Source: Rhodoferax sp. (lineage in GTDB: Bacteria > Pseudomonadota > Gammaproteobacteria > Burkholderiales > Burkholderiaceae_C). Taken from it: a DNA stretch of 52,420 nucleotides. A program made the translations under genes and the position numbers. Position 1 is the stretch's first letter. Every line of letters starts with the position of its first letter. Shown here in pieces: positions 8,994-17,109 of the stretch. The DNA is taken from the NCBI RefSeq assembly GCF_012927445.1, contig NZ_JABBPD010000010.1, forward strand, positions 1 to 52,420, in the 5' to 3' direction. Under the pieces are notes generated by a model. The model was not told the DNA's origin. It worked only from the letters and a program-made list of their open reading frames with translations, and did no database searches.

Positions 8994-9779
8994 TCAGTTG
9001 ACTTTGCCCCGGCGCAACAACTGAAGAACAAACCCAGAGGGAATGGCATAGCTGATTCCCGATGGGTTTGTCAAAGCCGATTCTTTGGTGCCTTTGATGA
9101 ACACCATATTGACCACCCCGAGCACCTCGCCGGTGTCTGGATCAAAGAGGGGCCCCCCGCTGTTGCCGGGATAAGCGGTGCCATCCAGTTGAAAGATGTC
9201 AAAGCTGCCCCTCTCTCGCAGACTGCGGATGGTTTTTTCATTGAGCTGGTGGGCTGTGGGCGTCGGCAAAGCTGCCGCCGTAATGGACGAAACCATGCCA
9301 CGGTGCGTGACGGGCGAGAAACCAAGAGCGCCCCCAATCGGAAACCCCATGAAGGCAATGGCTTGTCCTTCTTGCACCGAGGCCGAATCACGCACGCTTA
9401 AGCCGGGTGCCGCAGGCCCTTCAAAACGCAGCAAAGCCAGGTCGTGAACTTTATCGACTTCGAGCACCGACACCGGTCGCATCTGCCATTCATTTTGGCC
9501 CACCCTGATCTGGACGACCAAGGAGGCTTCCAGGTCCTCTTCTGCGGGCTGTTGAAGCACATGCGCGTTGGTGATGACCAGATTGCTGCCGCCCAGGCTG
9601 CCATTGCTCACAATAAAGCCGGCGCCGCGCAAACCAAACCGCGGACTGTTTGTATTCTTGAAAGTGCCCACAATGACCACTGACGGTTTGACTTTGACAA
9701 TCACGCTCGACATGTCGGCCCGCAGAGGTCCGGCAAAAAAGACACTGACAAGAACGAGAAAAGCGAACCTGGATTTCAT
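8994..9779 (-). CDS. Exported trypsin-like serine protease (S1C/DegP-like catalytic domain)
   Basis: A signal peptide of about 21 residues (MKSRFAFLVL...PLRA) is followed by a chymotrypsin-fold domain. The triad is complete: His73 in TNAHVL, Asp113 in VHDLALL and Ser207 in YPGNSGGPLF. No PDZ domain is visible, so at 261 residues it is shorter than DegP/HtrA. Being exported, it would act in the periplasm. It lies 61 bases downstream of the nucleotidyltransferase gene on the same strand and probably ends the HprK/PqqD operon, suggesting processing of an exported partner. AAGGG lies 8 bases before the ATG. Confidence 0.85.
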   Translation of the reverse strand: MKSRFAFLVLVSVFFAGPLRADMSSVIVKVKPSVVIVGTFKNTNSPRFGLRGAGFIVSNGSLGGSNLVITNAHVLQQPAEEDLEASLVVQIRVGQNEWQMRPVSVLEVDKVHDLALLRFEGPAAPGLSVRDSASVQEGQAIAFMGFPIGGALGFSPVTHRGMVSSITAAALPTPTAHQLNEKTIRSLRERGSFDIFQLDGTAYPGNSGGPLFDPDTGEVLGVVNMVFIKGTKESALTNPSGISYAIPSGFVLQLLRRGKVN

Positions 9780-9840
9780 TTTCCTGACCCTTCATTAATT
9801 TTTCTCAATAAACCTGATTGCCATCTGCGGCGTACCGACA

Positions 9841-10914
9841 TCAAACGGCGGCTTTGGGCGGACCTGCACAAAGTACCGAAATCTTGTGCCACAAATGGAC
9901 GAGCAACAAGTTGTTGGGCAGTCGGAGATACATCTCTCGCAGCATCAGCGCCACATCCGCCCACGCCTGCCCCCGAGGTCGGGTGTCGGGATGACGCGTC
10001 GTTGCGGCAAGCGCCACCAACCGGAGAGAAAAACTTTTCTCCAGCGGAAGCAAAAAATCCGGCAATGGTGTTCTAAAAAACATGAAAGAAAGCCATAACG
10101 CCTGCGTGAGGATGGCTTCCAGGCCCACTTCTCGCGCCCGAGACAACAAGCGTTCGGGAAAATCGGCCGACAAAGAGGTGAAGTGCCGATACAACAGGTC
10201 AATGTCCCATAGATCCCTCAATCCGCGATCGAACATGGAGTTCAACATCAGGTGACTCGCGGCATGCAGAACCATATCCTCATCCTTGAGCCGCCACCAA
10301 AATTCGTTATCACGTACCGGTACCGCTGCCGAAATCATCCGGCACGAATCCACCGGCACCCGACAGGTGGTCATCAGCAACGAATGATGCAGATCAATCG
10401 TGGTGCCCCGGTAAAGATGCGTCATGGGCGGAATCTCGTGAGACCACTGCCGGTAGTAGCGTTGATCGTAGGCATCCAGTTTTCCGGTCGCCCAGCTCCC
10501 CAACATCAAGGCGGCCTCTACAGCGGCAATCTGGTTTCTTGGAACAAGGATATCAACATCGCTGAAAACTCGTCCTTCCGCGGCCGGCAAATCCAGAAGC
10601 ACGTAGGAAGCGCCTTTCAGCAAGATCACCGGGGTATTCAAAGAAGACAAGGCCTGCTCTATATGCGCCAGCTCACGCCAAACATCCTGTCTGAAAGCAT
10701 TGGAATAAATCGATGCCGCCAGCAATTGGTCTTGAAGAGGTGGCGGAAGTGAGTCGGCCAATGGGGACTCGGATAATATTTTCGTCACCCGGCCCAACAA
10801 ACCACAGGCCCGCGCTTCAGCCAGCAGCAAACTGAAGGCCTCAGCCGGCAATCGTTCCGCCGAAAAATTGCCAGCTAAAAAGTCTAATAAAGGGGAGGTA
10901 TCAGCCACGTTCAC
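9841..10914 (-). CDS. Nucleotidyltransferase family protein of the HPr-rel-A gene set
   Basis: The 357-residue protein matches the uncharacterised nucleotidyltransferase family: LLKGASYVLL followed by RVFSDVDILVP (the DxD metal-binding pair) and TIDLHHSLL. The remainder is helical with no membrane segment. Proteins of this family sit beside HprK-related kinases and PqqD-like proteins in exosortase-positive bacteria. The start is GTG 10914, or GTG 10908, which has a better-placed GGTGAG. It overlaps the kinase gene by 14 bases. Substrate unknown. Confidence 0.75.
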   Translation of the reverse strand: MNVADTSPLLDFLAGNFSAERLPAEAFSLLLAEARACGLLGRVTKILSESPLADSLPPPLQDQLLAASIYSNAFRQDVWRELAHIEQALSSLNTPVILLKGASYVLLDLPAAEGRVFSDVDILVPRNQIAAVEAALMLGSWATGKLDAYDQRYYRQWSHEIPPMTHLYRGTTIDLHHSLLMTTCRVPVDSCRMISAAVPVRDNEFWWRLKDEDMVLHAASHLMLNSMFDRGLRDLWDIDLLYRHFTSLSADFPERLLSRAREVGLEAILTQALWLSFMFFRTPLPDFLLPLEKSFSLRLVALAATTRHPDTRPRGQAWADVALMLREMYLRLPNNLLLVHLWHKISVLCAGPPKAAV

Positions 10915-11812
10915 TCACCAATTGCGCCAAGGCGTCTCTTGCTTCATCCAGGGAGGAATATTCGAGCTCCCAAGCCTCGGTGGATTCAACCAAGTCAGCC
11001 ATACGCTCAAAGCCGCGCTGACCAAGAAGCGGGTAGTTGAAAGACTGATCGATCAGACGCAATGCAGCCTGACCCGAACCCACGGGCTCGACACGCAAGG
11101 CAGCGTAAGCAGTCCACTTGGGAAATACGATCAACCTCGGCGGACAAGTCTCAAGGTTACGATCCACAGATGATTTGGGCGCAGGAATATGGGCAATGGT
11201 TCCTTTGTGCGTGTCACGCGCAAACTGTCCAAAACCCGCAGCGGGGTGTCGGGCCCGGATGACCTCAATTGACTGATTTTTGAGACTAATCGGCCGTGCA
11301 CAAGGTACCAGACGCAGATCGCTATCGATCAAAGCCAATTCATCAGACAGCAAGCGCCAGCCCTGTAGCGACAGTTCCGCCGCCAAGGTGCTCTTCCCAC
11401 TGCCGGACGTTGCGGCCAATAACACACCGCAGCCCTGCAACTCGACCACGGCCGAGTGCAGTATCAGGAAGTTATGCGCATAAGTCCCGATGGCCCAATT
11501 AAGCCCCCACTCGAAAAGGGCGAGCGCATGCCCCACCTCCATGGGAAGGAAGGGCGCATCCCCGGACAGGCGAAATAATGAATTCCGGTGAAACCAGCGT
11601 CGAAAAAAGGTGGGCGGCGACATATCAATGTCATAGTCATAAGCCCCCCCGTTGATTGACGAGGGATAGTGCGCATACAACTGCCGAAAAGCCGCCTCAA
11701 ACTCGGGAAGAAAGCTGGAGATTTTCAATGTAAATCGGCCAATGTGCAGGCGTAACTCACCACATCGAACTGCGCTACTGATTTCGCCAGCAGTAAAGTT
11801 TTCTAAACGCAT
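10901..11812 (-). CDS. HprK-related kinase A
   Basis: The 303-residue protein has a P-loop SGSGKST inside a segment resembling HPr kinase/phosphorylase (LHSAVVEL...ATSGSGKSTLAAELSLQGW, then LLSDELALID), followed by ARPISLKNQSIEVI. HPr kinase phosphorylates a serine in HPr; members of this related group lack an HPr partner in their operon and their target is unknown. It begins one base overlapping the PqqD-like stop (TAATG), so the three genes are tightly coupled. Confidence 0.8.
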   Translation of the reverse strand: MRLENFTAGEISSAVRCGELRLHIGRFTLKISSFLPEFEAAFRQLYAHYPSSINGGAYDYDIDMSPPTFFRRWFHRNSLFRLSGDAPFLPMEVGHALALFEWGLNWAIGTYAHNFLILHSAVVELQGCGVLLAATSGSGKSTLAAELSLQGWRLLSDELALIDSDLRLVPCARPISLKNQSIEVIRARHPAAGFGQFARDTHKGTIAHIPAPKSSVDRNLETCPPRLIVFPKWTAYAALRVEPVGSGQAALRLIDQSFNYPLLGQRGFERMADLVESTEAWELEYSSLDEARDALAQLVSERG

Positions 11813-12084
11813 TAATTGGTCACAAATCCAGCATCCTGAAGGGAAGAAATCACGGTATTGAACATAGAAACATCACTTTCATTTTTCATGAAAAAAGCGC
11901 GCTGCAGCGCGGCCTCTTCAACACCATCTCCCGCGGACAGGGCAGCTAACACCAACCCAGCTTGATGATTTAACAAGCTTGTTTTTCCATTTTTTTCATC
12001 AAAAACAAGAACCCCTTCATCACACGTACGCAATACCAGCCCCCGGCTGGCCAGCAGCAAACGATCAGTCAAAACAAGGGGCAT
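11812..12084 (-). CDS. PqqD-family peptide-chaperone-like protein (HPr-rel-A set)
   Basis: A small protein of about 90 residues with the PqqD core VLVFDEKNGKTSLLN and a hydrophobic A-x-VL helix. PqqD-type domains bind precursor peptides in peptide-modifying systems. The start is uncertain: the frame opens at TTG 12096, with GTG 12087 and ATG 12084 as better spaced alternatives; I give ATG 12084. It lies between the Tat-type protein and the kinase with almost no spacing, which suggests that it presents a peptide or protein to the kinase or nucleotidyltransferase. Confidence 0.75.
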   Translation of the reverse strand: MPLVLTDRLLLASRGLVLRTCDEGVLVFDEKNGKTSLLNHQAGLVLAALSAGDGVEEAALQRAFFMKNESDVSMFNTVISSLQDAGFVTN

Positions 12085-12105
12085 CACAGCATGCAATCTC
12101 AGAGA

Positions 12106-12681
12106 TCACAGAGGCATCGTCGTCTTCAAATAAGTGACGATATCTGTGGGACCCCATACGGGAAGCAGTGCCCCATCGATGGGGTAGTAACCACTGATTC
12201 GTCCCGCCCACATTTTCTCAAGGACCTCCAGACTCAGTACCGATGCATCGACCCAACCCATCTGTAGATTGCACCAGGCGGCCCCCAGATGCGCGCCCAA
12301 CTGCTGAGGATCCTGGGTACCATTTTCAATAATGACCTGCTCAATAGTTTTCCCCAAAAATCCACCAGGAAACGGCGTACTGAACAGCGTATTTCTGGCC
12401 AATAAATTATTTTGCGTATCGGCTGCACTCTGCCAATACCCTGGGGAACGGCCTAGTGCGCAACTGCCGTCTGTGCGATTGGGCCGACTGTGCAATAGAT
12501 TTATCGAGGCACTGGCTGAAGGCGAAAGACACCCCCCATTGGCCAAGGCTGAGCGCGAGCCCACCGTTAGCACGACGGGTACGACCGCGCACGCACCCCG
12601 CACGAAGTGGCGCCGACTGCCAACCCCATGGGTCCCTGCGTTTTCTTTGGCTTGCTCAATCCGAGAATTTACTTCATGCAT
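12106..12681 (-). CDS. Hypothetical protein with Tat-type signal; possible target of the HprK/PqqD module
   Basis: The 191-residue protein has a twin-arginine-like signal: SRRHFVRGA followed by a hydrophobic stretch and SRSALA. The mature part contains a GRSPGYWQ segment, as seen in some exported proteins of exosortase-positive bacteria, and no domain I can name. ATG 12681 is chosen because GAGGTG sits 5 bases upstream; a TTG at 12684 is too close. It is the first gene after the sigma-54-like promoter and is followed within a few bases by the PqqD-like gene. Its role as a modified substrate is inference from position only. Confidence 0.7.
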   Translation of the reverse strand: MHEVNSRIEQAKENAGTHGVGSRRHFVRGACAVVPVVLTVGSRSALANGGCLSPSASASINLLHSRPNRTDGSCALGRSPGYWQSAADTQNNLLARNTLFSTPFPGGFLGKTIEQVIIENGTQDPQQLGAHLGAAWCNLQMGWVDASVLSLEVLEKMWAGRISGYYPIDGALLPVWGPTDIVTYLKTTMPL

Positions 12682-12694
12682 CAAATCACCTCAC

Positions 12695-12706
12695 TGATTC
12701 ATATTG
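12695..12706 (-). repeat. Direct repeat TGATTCATATTG, copy 1
   Basis: TGATTCATATTG lies just upstream of the ribosome-binding site of the Tat-type gene. An identical 12-mer is at 12868-12879, and a partial copy (ATTCATATTT) at 12711-12720. The copies flank the sigma-54-like promoter and could be regulator sites. Confidence 0.5.
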
Positions 12707-12836
12707 GCTAATTCATATTTAACCAGCCACCTGCAATTACACGCGTGAGCAACAGCTCCGGCCATTGCAGTTCCTGGATGCCGGAATCTTTCAAAACGGC
12801 TGCGACGCCTGGCATGGCAAATCAATGTTGGATAAC

Positions 12837-12852
12837 AGCATAATTTGTGCCA
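12837..12852 (-). promoter_or_regulatory. Candidate sigma-54 (RpoN) promoter
   Basis: Read on the minus strand, the sequence is TGGCACAAATTATGCT. It has a perfect -24 element TGGCAC, the invariant GG and GC, and exactly ten bases between them. It points at the Tat-type gene, whose start is about 155 bases downstream. PrsR, a sigma-54-dependent activator, is encoded nearby. It is the only clear match I found in the intergenic regions. Confidence 0.7.
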
Positions 12853-12867
12853 TCCAGCTTAAGCCGT

Positions 12868-12879
12868 TGATTCATATTG
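12868..12879 (-). repeat. Direct repeat TGATTCATATTG, copy 2
   Basis: Identical to 12695-12706. It lies about 16 bases upstream of the -24 element of the candidate sigma-54 promoter, as transcribed. It might be an activator or IHF-type contact, though sigma-54 activators usually bind further upstream. Confidence 0.5.
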
Positions 12880-12935
12880 ACATAGCTTGTTTAGATTTCA
12901 AAATTGAACACCCAGTGTAAAAAACACCGACATCG

Positions 12936-15710
12936 CTATATGCCTGTCAAGAGGAGTGCGACATCTGCTTGAGCCGAGAACTTGTCGCCAAGTTTTTTAA
13001 GTTCCTCCAACTCTTTACGGGCTAGATTTTTTTCACCCCCTTTGACATAGATTTTGGCCAGGTTGAGTTGGAAAAAAGCATTTTTTGGCTGCAGCGCCAG
13101 TGCTTTAGTTTGGAGTTCTACGGCCTTTGCATAATCACCTTTGTCAGACAACAACATGGCCAGGGTGTCCATAAAAGCTGGCTGATTGGGCGCCAAGGCA
13201 TTGGCTTTTTCAGCAAAAGCAATGGCACCCTCTTTGTTAAGTTTTGCGCTCACCCAAGCCAGATTGTTGTAAGCGACCGCGTTATTGGCTTGCAGCTTCA
13301 CCACTGCCGCATATTTTTTCTCGGCCGTAGCATAGTCGCTCCGCGCAATGGCAACGTCGCCCAGATAAGACAGGAAGACGGCATCTTTGGGATGGTCTTT
13401 TTGCCAACTGGCGGAGAACTTGTCTGCCTCAACCCCTTTGCCCGTGCTTATCAAGACAGAGTGGAACTTAACGGCCAACTCGGAAGCGTTCGCATTTTTC
13501 AGGCCTGTCCGATAGGCCGCTTCAGCAGCGTCCCACTTCTTCTGCAGTGCGTTGATATCGCCCTCCAGCACATAGCCAACCGCCTCCGCAGGCCGTTGCT
13601 TCTGCACCGTGCGAGCCATTGTCAGTGCCCCCTGAAAGTTCTTTCCCTCCAGGTCAAGCATCACCAAGGCACGCTGCGCTTCCAGCAGGTCGGGCTTGAG
13701 CTCCAGCGCTTTGCGAAGGCTACCAACTGCCGCATCCTTATTTTTTTCAGCCATATGAACTTCTGCCAAACGCAGATGCGGTTGCGGTAACAGCGGCTGC
13801 AGACCGGCCAACTTGTTGTAAGAAGCAATGGCCTGGTTATAGTCGCCTGAAGCCTGTTGTGTGCGGCCCAGCGCGTCCAGCAATTCGGGGCTACCTGGCA
13901 ATGCCGCCAATGCATTTTGGGCCGCGGACGAGGCAGCTTTGACATCCTGGTTACGCAAATTGAAGTCAATCAGCAACAAGTGTGGCAGCACATCCGTCGG
14001 ACTGGCCGACACCGCTTTGCCAATAAGTTTGCTGACCTCCTCTTTGCCGGCCCCAGAGCGGGCCGCGAGTTCGGCAAGCGCCAACAAGGCTTGACTATTT
14101 TTAGGCTCCCGGGTCAACACGGCCTCAAATCGTTTTTTGGCTTCGTCCGGTTTGTTGTCAGCCATGTCCAGGCCAGCCAGACTGGCCACAGCCGGAAAAT
14201 AGCTGGGATCAATCGCCAAAGCTCGTTCAAAGTTCTTTCTTGCGCCGGCGATGTCTTTTTTAGCCAGCAGGGTTCTGCCCCTCAATTGAGCGGCCAACGG
14301 CTTGTCCGGTTGCTTCTTCTCCAGCCCATCAATCGCTTTTAATGCCTTGTCAAAATCTTGACGCCTCAAGTTGACGCTGATCAGCGCCATGTCAGCCGTT
14401 GTGCCGGCGTCAGAACCGGCAATGCCCTGCAGCTCCTCAAAAGCCGTGTCCGACGATCCACTCATCAAATGACTCAGTGCCAAGGCGGTTTGCTTGCCCG
14501 CATCTTTAGGATTCTGCTGGGCCGCTTTCGTGAAGTACTCTTCTGCTTTCTTTGCATCGCCATTTTGAAGATAGACCTCACCTGCCACCGACAGCAACTC
14601 AGGATCCACTGTGGCCCGGCTCAGGCCAGGGAGCAAGGACGCCATCGCCTTCGCCGGTTGCCCCAAGCGCAGATGGGTCAGAACCAGGGCCCGACGCGCC
14701 AGGATCAGATCGGGCGCCGCCTGCATAGCCTGACTTAAATAGATCTCCGCCTGCGGCAGTGAATTGAGTTGAAACTCAACAACGCCAGCCAACTGCAAGC
14801 CAAGTACGTTAGAGGGCGCCGCTTTCAGAACCTGCTGCACGAGCTCTCTTGCCAATTTGAACTCTTTTTTCTGGAAGGCTGACTGGGCTTCCAGGTACAG
14901 AGTTTGCGGATGATTAGGGGCTGATTTCTTTAATTTCCCGATTTGTTTATCCGCTTCTGCCAGATTACCTTGTTGCATTAACAAAGTGATGGCAGCCGCA
15001 TGACCCGCCAAATAATCCGGCTTGATTTCAATCGTTTTTCGATAGGCCGCCAAAGCATCGTTAGGCAGATTTTTTGCATACAACAAGATATCGCCTTTGA
15101 GCTTCCAGGCCTCATAGCTGGCAGGAGATTTGGCAATCACACTCTCTGTTATCGCCATCGCCCCATCAAAGTCACGCAGCCCAGCCTTTTGCCGTGCCTG
15201 CGTAATCAGGGCCGACGCATTGCCAGGCTCTGCCTGCAAGGCTGCGTTCAAAGCGGTCTGCGAGAGCTCCGGTTTGCCCTGCATGGCATAGGCCGAGGTG
15301 AGCGACATCTGCAGACTCGCTTTGGCGGAAGGCTGACTTAACTCGATTCTCGCCAATTCATCGATCAGCTTCTTGGCATGCCCTTGCGCCAGCAGGGCTT
15401 TAGCCAATTGAGGAACGACCATATCCTGGGGTTGTTTCAAATCAAGCGCCTTGCGCAGTTCAGTTTCAGCCCCCACGGGATCGCCACTATTCAAGAGTGC
15501 GGAACCTAGCAAATAGCGCGCTTCGGGCTGATCGGGATTACTCTGCAACACATTTTTGATTTGAATGACCGCTGATTTATTATCATTTTTTGCCAAATAG
15601 TCTTTGGCAGAAATGAGCATGGCATCAGGTTTTTCGCCACAAGCCACGAATAGAAGAGAAAGCAGCAAGGCCGAAAGAGCCACACGCGTATTTGCTTTTT
15701 TTGAATTCAT
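12936..15710 (-). CDS. prsT: PEP-CTERM/exosortase-A system TPR-repeat lipoprotein PrsT
   Basis: The 924-residue protein begins with a lipoprotein signal (LLLSLLFVAC, Cys24) and is otherwise nearly all tetratricopeptide repeats, many with the A-x-x-x-Y/F-x-x-A-L pattern. Length and context match PrsT of exosortase-A loci, a predicted envelope lipoprotein thought to aid export or assembly of polysaccharide or PEP-CTERM proteins. It lies 37 bases after prsR and is the last gene of the K-R-T set. The long reading frame on the opposite strand is a shadow. Confidence 0.9.
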   Translation of the reverse strand: MNSKKANTRVALSALLLSLLFVACGEKPDAMLISAKDYLAKNDNKSAVIQIKNVLQSNPDQPEARYLLGSALLNSGDPVGAETELRKALDLKQPQDMVVPQLAKALLAQGHAKKLIDELARIELSQPSAKASLQMSLTSAYAMQGKPELSQTALNAALQAEPGNASALITQARQKAGLRDFDGAMAITESVIAKSPASYEAWKLKGDILLYAKNLPNDALAAYRKTIEIKPDYLAGHAAAITLLMQQGNLAEADKQIGKLKKSAPNHPQTLYLEAQSAFQKKEFKLARELVQQVLKAAPSNVLGLQLAGVVEFQLNSLPQAEIYLSQAMQAAPDLILARRALVLTHLRLGQPAKAMASLLPGLSRATVDPELLSVAGEVYLQNGDAKKAEEYFTKAAQQNPKDAGKQTALALSHLMSGSSDTAFEELQGIAGSDAGTTADMALISVNLRRQDFDKALKAIDGLEKKQPDKPLAAQLRGRTLLAKKDIAGARKNFERALAIDPSYFPAVASLAGLDMADNKPDEAKKRFEAVLTREPKNSQALLALAELAARSGAGKEEVSKLIGKAVSASPTDVLPHLLLIDFNLRNQDVKAASSAAQNALAALPGSPELLDALGRTQQASGDYNQAIASYNKLAGLQPLLPQPHLRLAEVHMAEKNKDAAVGSLRKALELKPDLLEAQRALVMLDLEGKNFQGALTMARTVQKQRPAEAVGYVLEGDINALQKKWDAAEAAYRTGLKNANASELAVKFHSVLISTGKGVEADKFSASWQKDHPKDAVFLSYLGDVAIARSDYATAEKKYAAVVKLQANNAVAYNNLAWVSAKLNKEGAIAFAEKANALAPNQPAFMDTLAMLLSDKGDYAKAVELQTKALALQPKNAFFQLNLAKIYVKGGEKNLARKELEELKKLGDKFSAQADVALLLTGI

Positions 15711-15747
15711 ATCTATACCCTGAAATTAAATTTCAACACGAAGAAAA

Positions 15748-17109
15748 CTACTTCAAACCCAGCCGGTACATCAAATCGTAAAGCGTGGGCCGACTCACCC
15801 CAAGCAATTCAGCTGTCTTGACCATATTTCCATTGACGCGTCCCAGCGCCGCAATAACCGCACGCTTTTCGGCGTTGTCTCGAATCACCCGCAGATCGAG
15901 TGAACTGTCAATTTCATCCAGCGCAGAACTTTTGAAACCCAAGTCCTCACTCGAAATCTGGCTGCCGTCTGTCATGATGGTGGCGCGCTTGATGCAATTT
16001 TCAAGTTCCCGGATATTGCCTGGCCAGGGGTGGTTTTCAACGGCTTTGACCGCATCTTCACTGAGTGACATGGAGGCTCTGTTTTGTTCTTGTGCAAAGC
16101 GCCGCATGAACGCATGCGCCAACAAAGCGGGGTCCCCCACGCGGGCACGCAGTGGCGGAATATTGACCACGATTTCAGCCAACCGGTAATACAGGTCCTC
16201 CCGAAACCGGCCTTCTTTGCTAAGCGTATTCAAATCCTGATGCGTGGCGCAAACGATTCGGACATCCACCGGAATTTCTTGTCGACCACCAATGCGTTCT
16301 ATGGTTCGCTCCTGCAAAAAACGTAGCAGCTTGGCCTGCAATGGGAAAGGCAAATCTCCAATCTCATCCAACATCAAGGTCCCGCCATTGGCTGTCTCTA
16401 TTTTTCCCAGCGTCGTTTTGACGGCCCCGGTAAATGCCCCTTTTTCAAAACCGAATAATTCACTTTCCAGAAGATTCTCAGGGATAGCCGCACAGTTGAT
16501 GGCCACAAATTTCTCCGCGCGCCGCGGGGAAGACTGGTGCAGACCACGGGCCAGGACCTCTTTACCGGTGCCACTTTCTCCCAGCAACATCACTGTGACA
16601 TTGCTGCTCGCTACCTTTTCGATCGTGCGGCAGATGCGCAGCATCTCTGGGTCGCGCGTTATCAACTCTGACAAAGCATCCGGTTGATGCATGGACTGTA
16701 GCCGTCGATTTTCACTTTGCAGTTCAAACAGCCGGAAGGCGCGCTCCACCGTCAGGTTTAGCAATTCAGGCTCGAACGGTTTTGCAAAAAAATCATAGGC
16801 CCCCATGGCAACGGCACGCAAAGCGTTAGCCTGATCGTTTTGCCCGGTCAGGACAATCACCTTGATATCGGGGTCAAAAGCCAATATTTGCGATAGAAGG
16901 CGAAATCCTTCGGTGACCGAATCCGCATCTGGCGGCAGTCCCAAATCCATCGTAACGACCGCTGGCACGCTTTTTCGCAATTGCAGCAACGCACTTTCCC
17001 GATCATGTGCCGTCACTGAGTCGAACCGGTCAAGCGACCACTTGATTTGCTTTTGCAATGCCAGATCGTCTTCCACAATCAGCAATGGGCGCGTTTTATC
17101 AGTTGTCAT
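15748..17109 (-). CDS. prsR: Sigma-54-dependent response regulator PrsR
   Basis: The 453-residue protein has an N-terminal receiver domain (IVEDD, phosphoacceptor Asp55 in VTMDLGLP), a central AAA+ domain with Walker A GESGTGKE (177-184) and the sigma-54 contact loop GAFTGA (224-229), and a C-terminal Fis-type helix-turn-helix (TAELLGVSRPTLYDLM). It belongs to the PEP-CTERM-box response regulator group. It overlaps prsK by four bases. Family knowledge predicts that it activates RpoN promoters, and a good candidate is at 12837-12852. Confidence 0.93.
   Translation of the reverse strand: MTTDKTRPLLIVEDDLALQKQIKWSLDRFDSVTAHDRESALLQLRKSVPAVVTMDLGLPPDADSVTEGFRLLSQILAFDPDIKVIVLTGQNDQANALRAVAMGAYDFFAKPFEPELLNLTVERAFRLFELQSENRRLQSMHQPDALSELITRDPEMLRICRTIEKVASSNVTVMLLGESGTGKEVLARGLHQSSPRRAEKFVAINCAAIPENLLESELFGFEKGAFTGAVKTTLGKIETANGGTLMLDEIGDLPFPLQAKLLRFLQERTIERIGGRQEIPVDVRIVCATHQDLNTLSKEGRFREDLYYRLAEIVVNIPPLRARVGDPALLAHAFMRRFAQEQNRASMSLSEDAVKAVENHPWPGNIRELENCIKRATIMTDGSQISSEDLGFKSSALDEIDSSLDLRVIRDNAEKRAVIAALGRVNGNMVKTAELLGVSRPTLYDLMYRLGLK

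Noticed and set aside
10252..10752. 166-codon plus-strand frame opposite the nucleotidyltransferase gene
   Set aside because: Antisense shadow with no domain signal; the minus-strand gene has DxD motifs and operon overlaps.
13068..13790. 240-codon frame on the plus strand opposite prsT
   Set aside because: It is a shadow of the TPR repeats on the other strand, with no ribosome-binding site and no family features.
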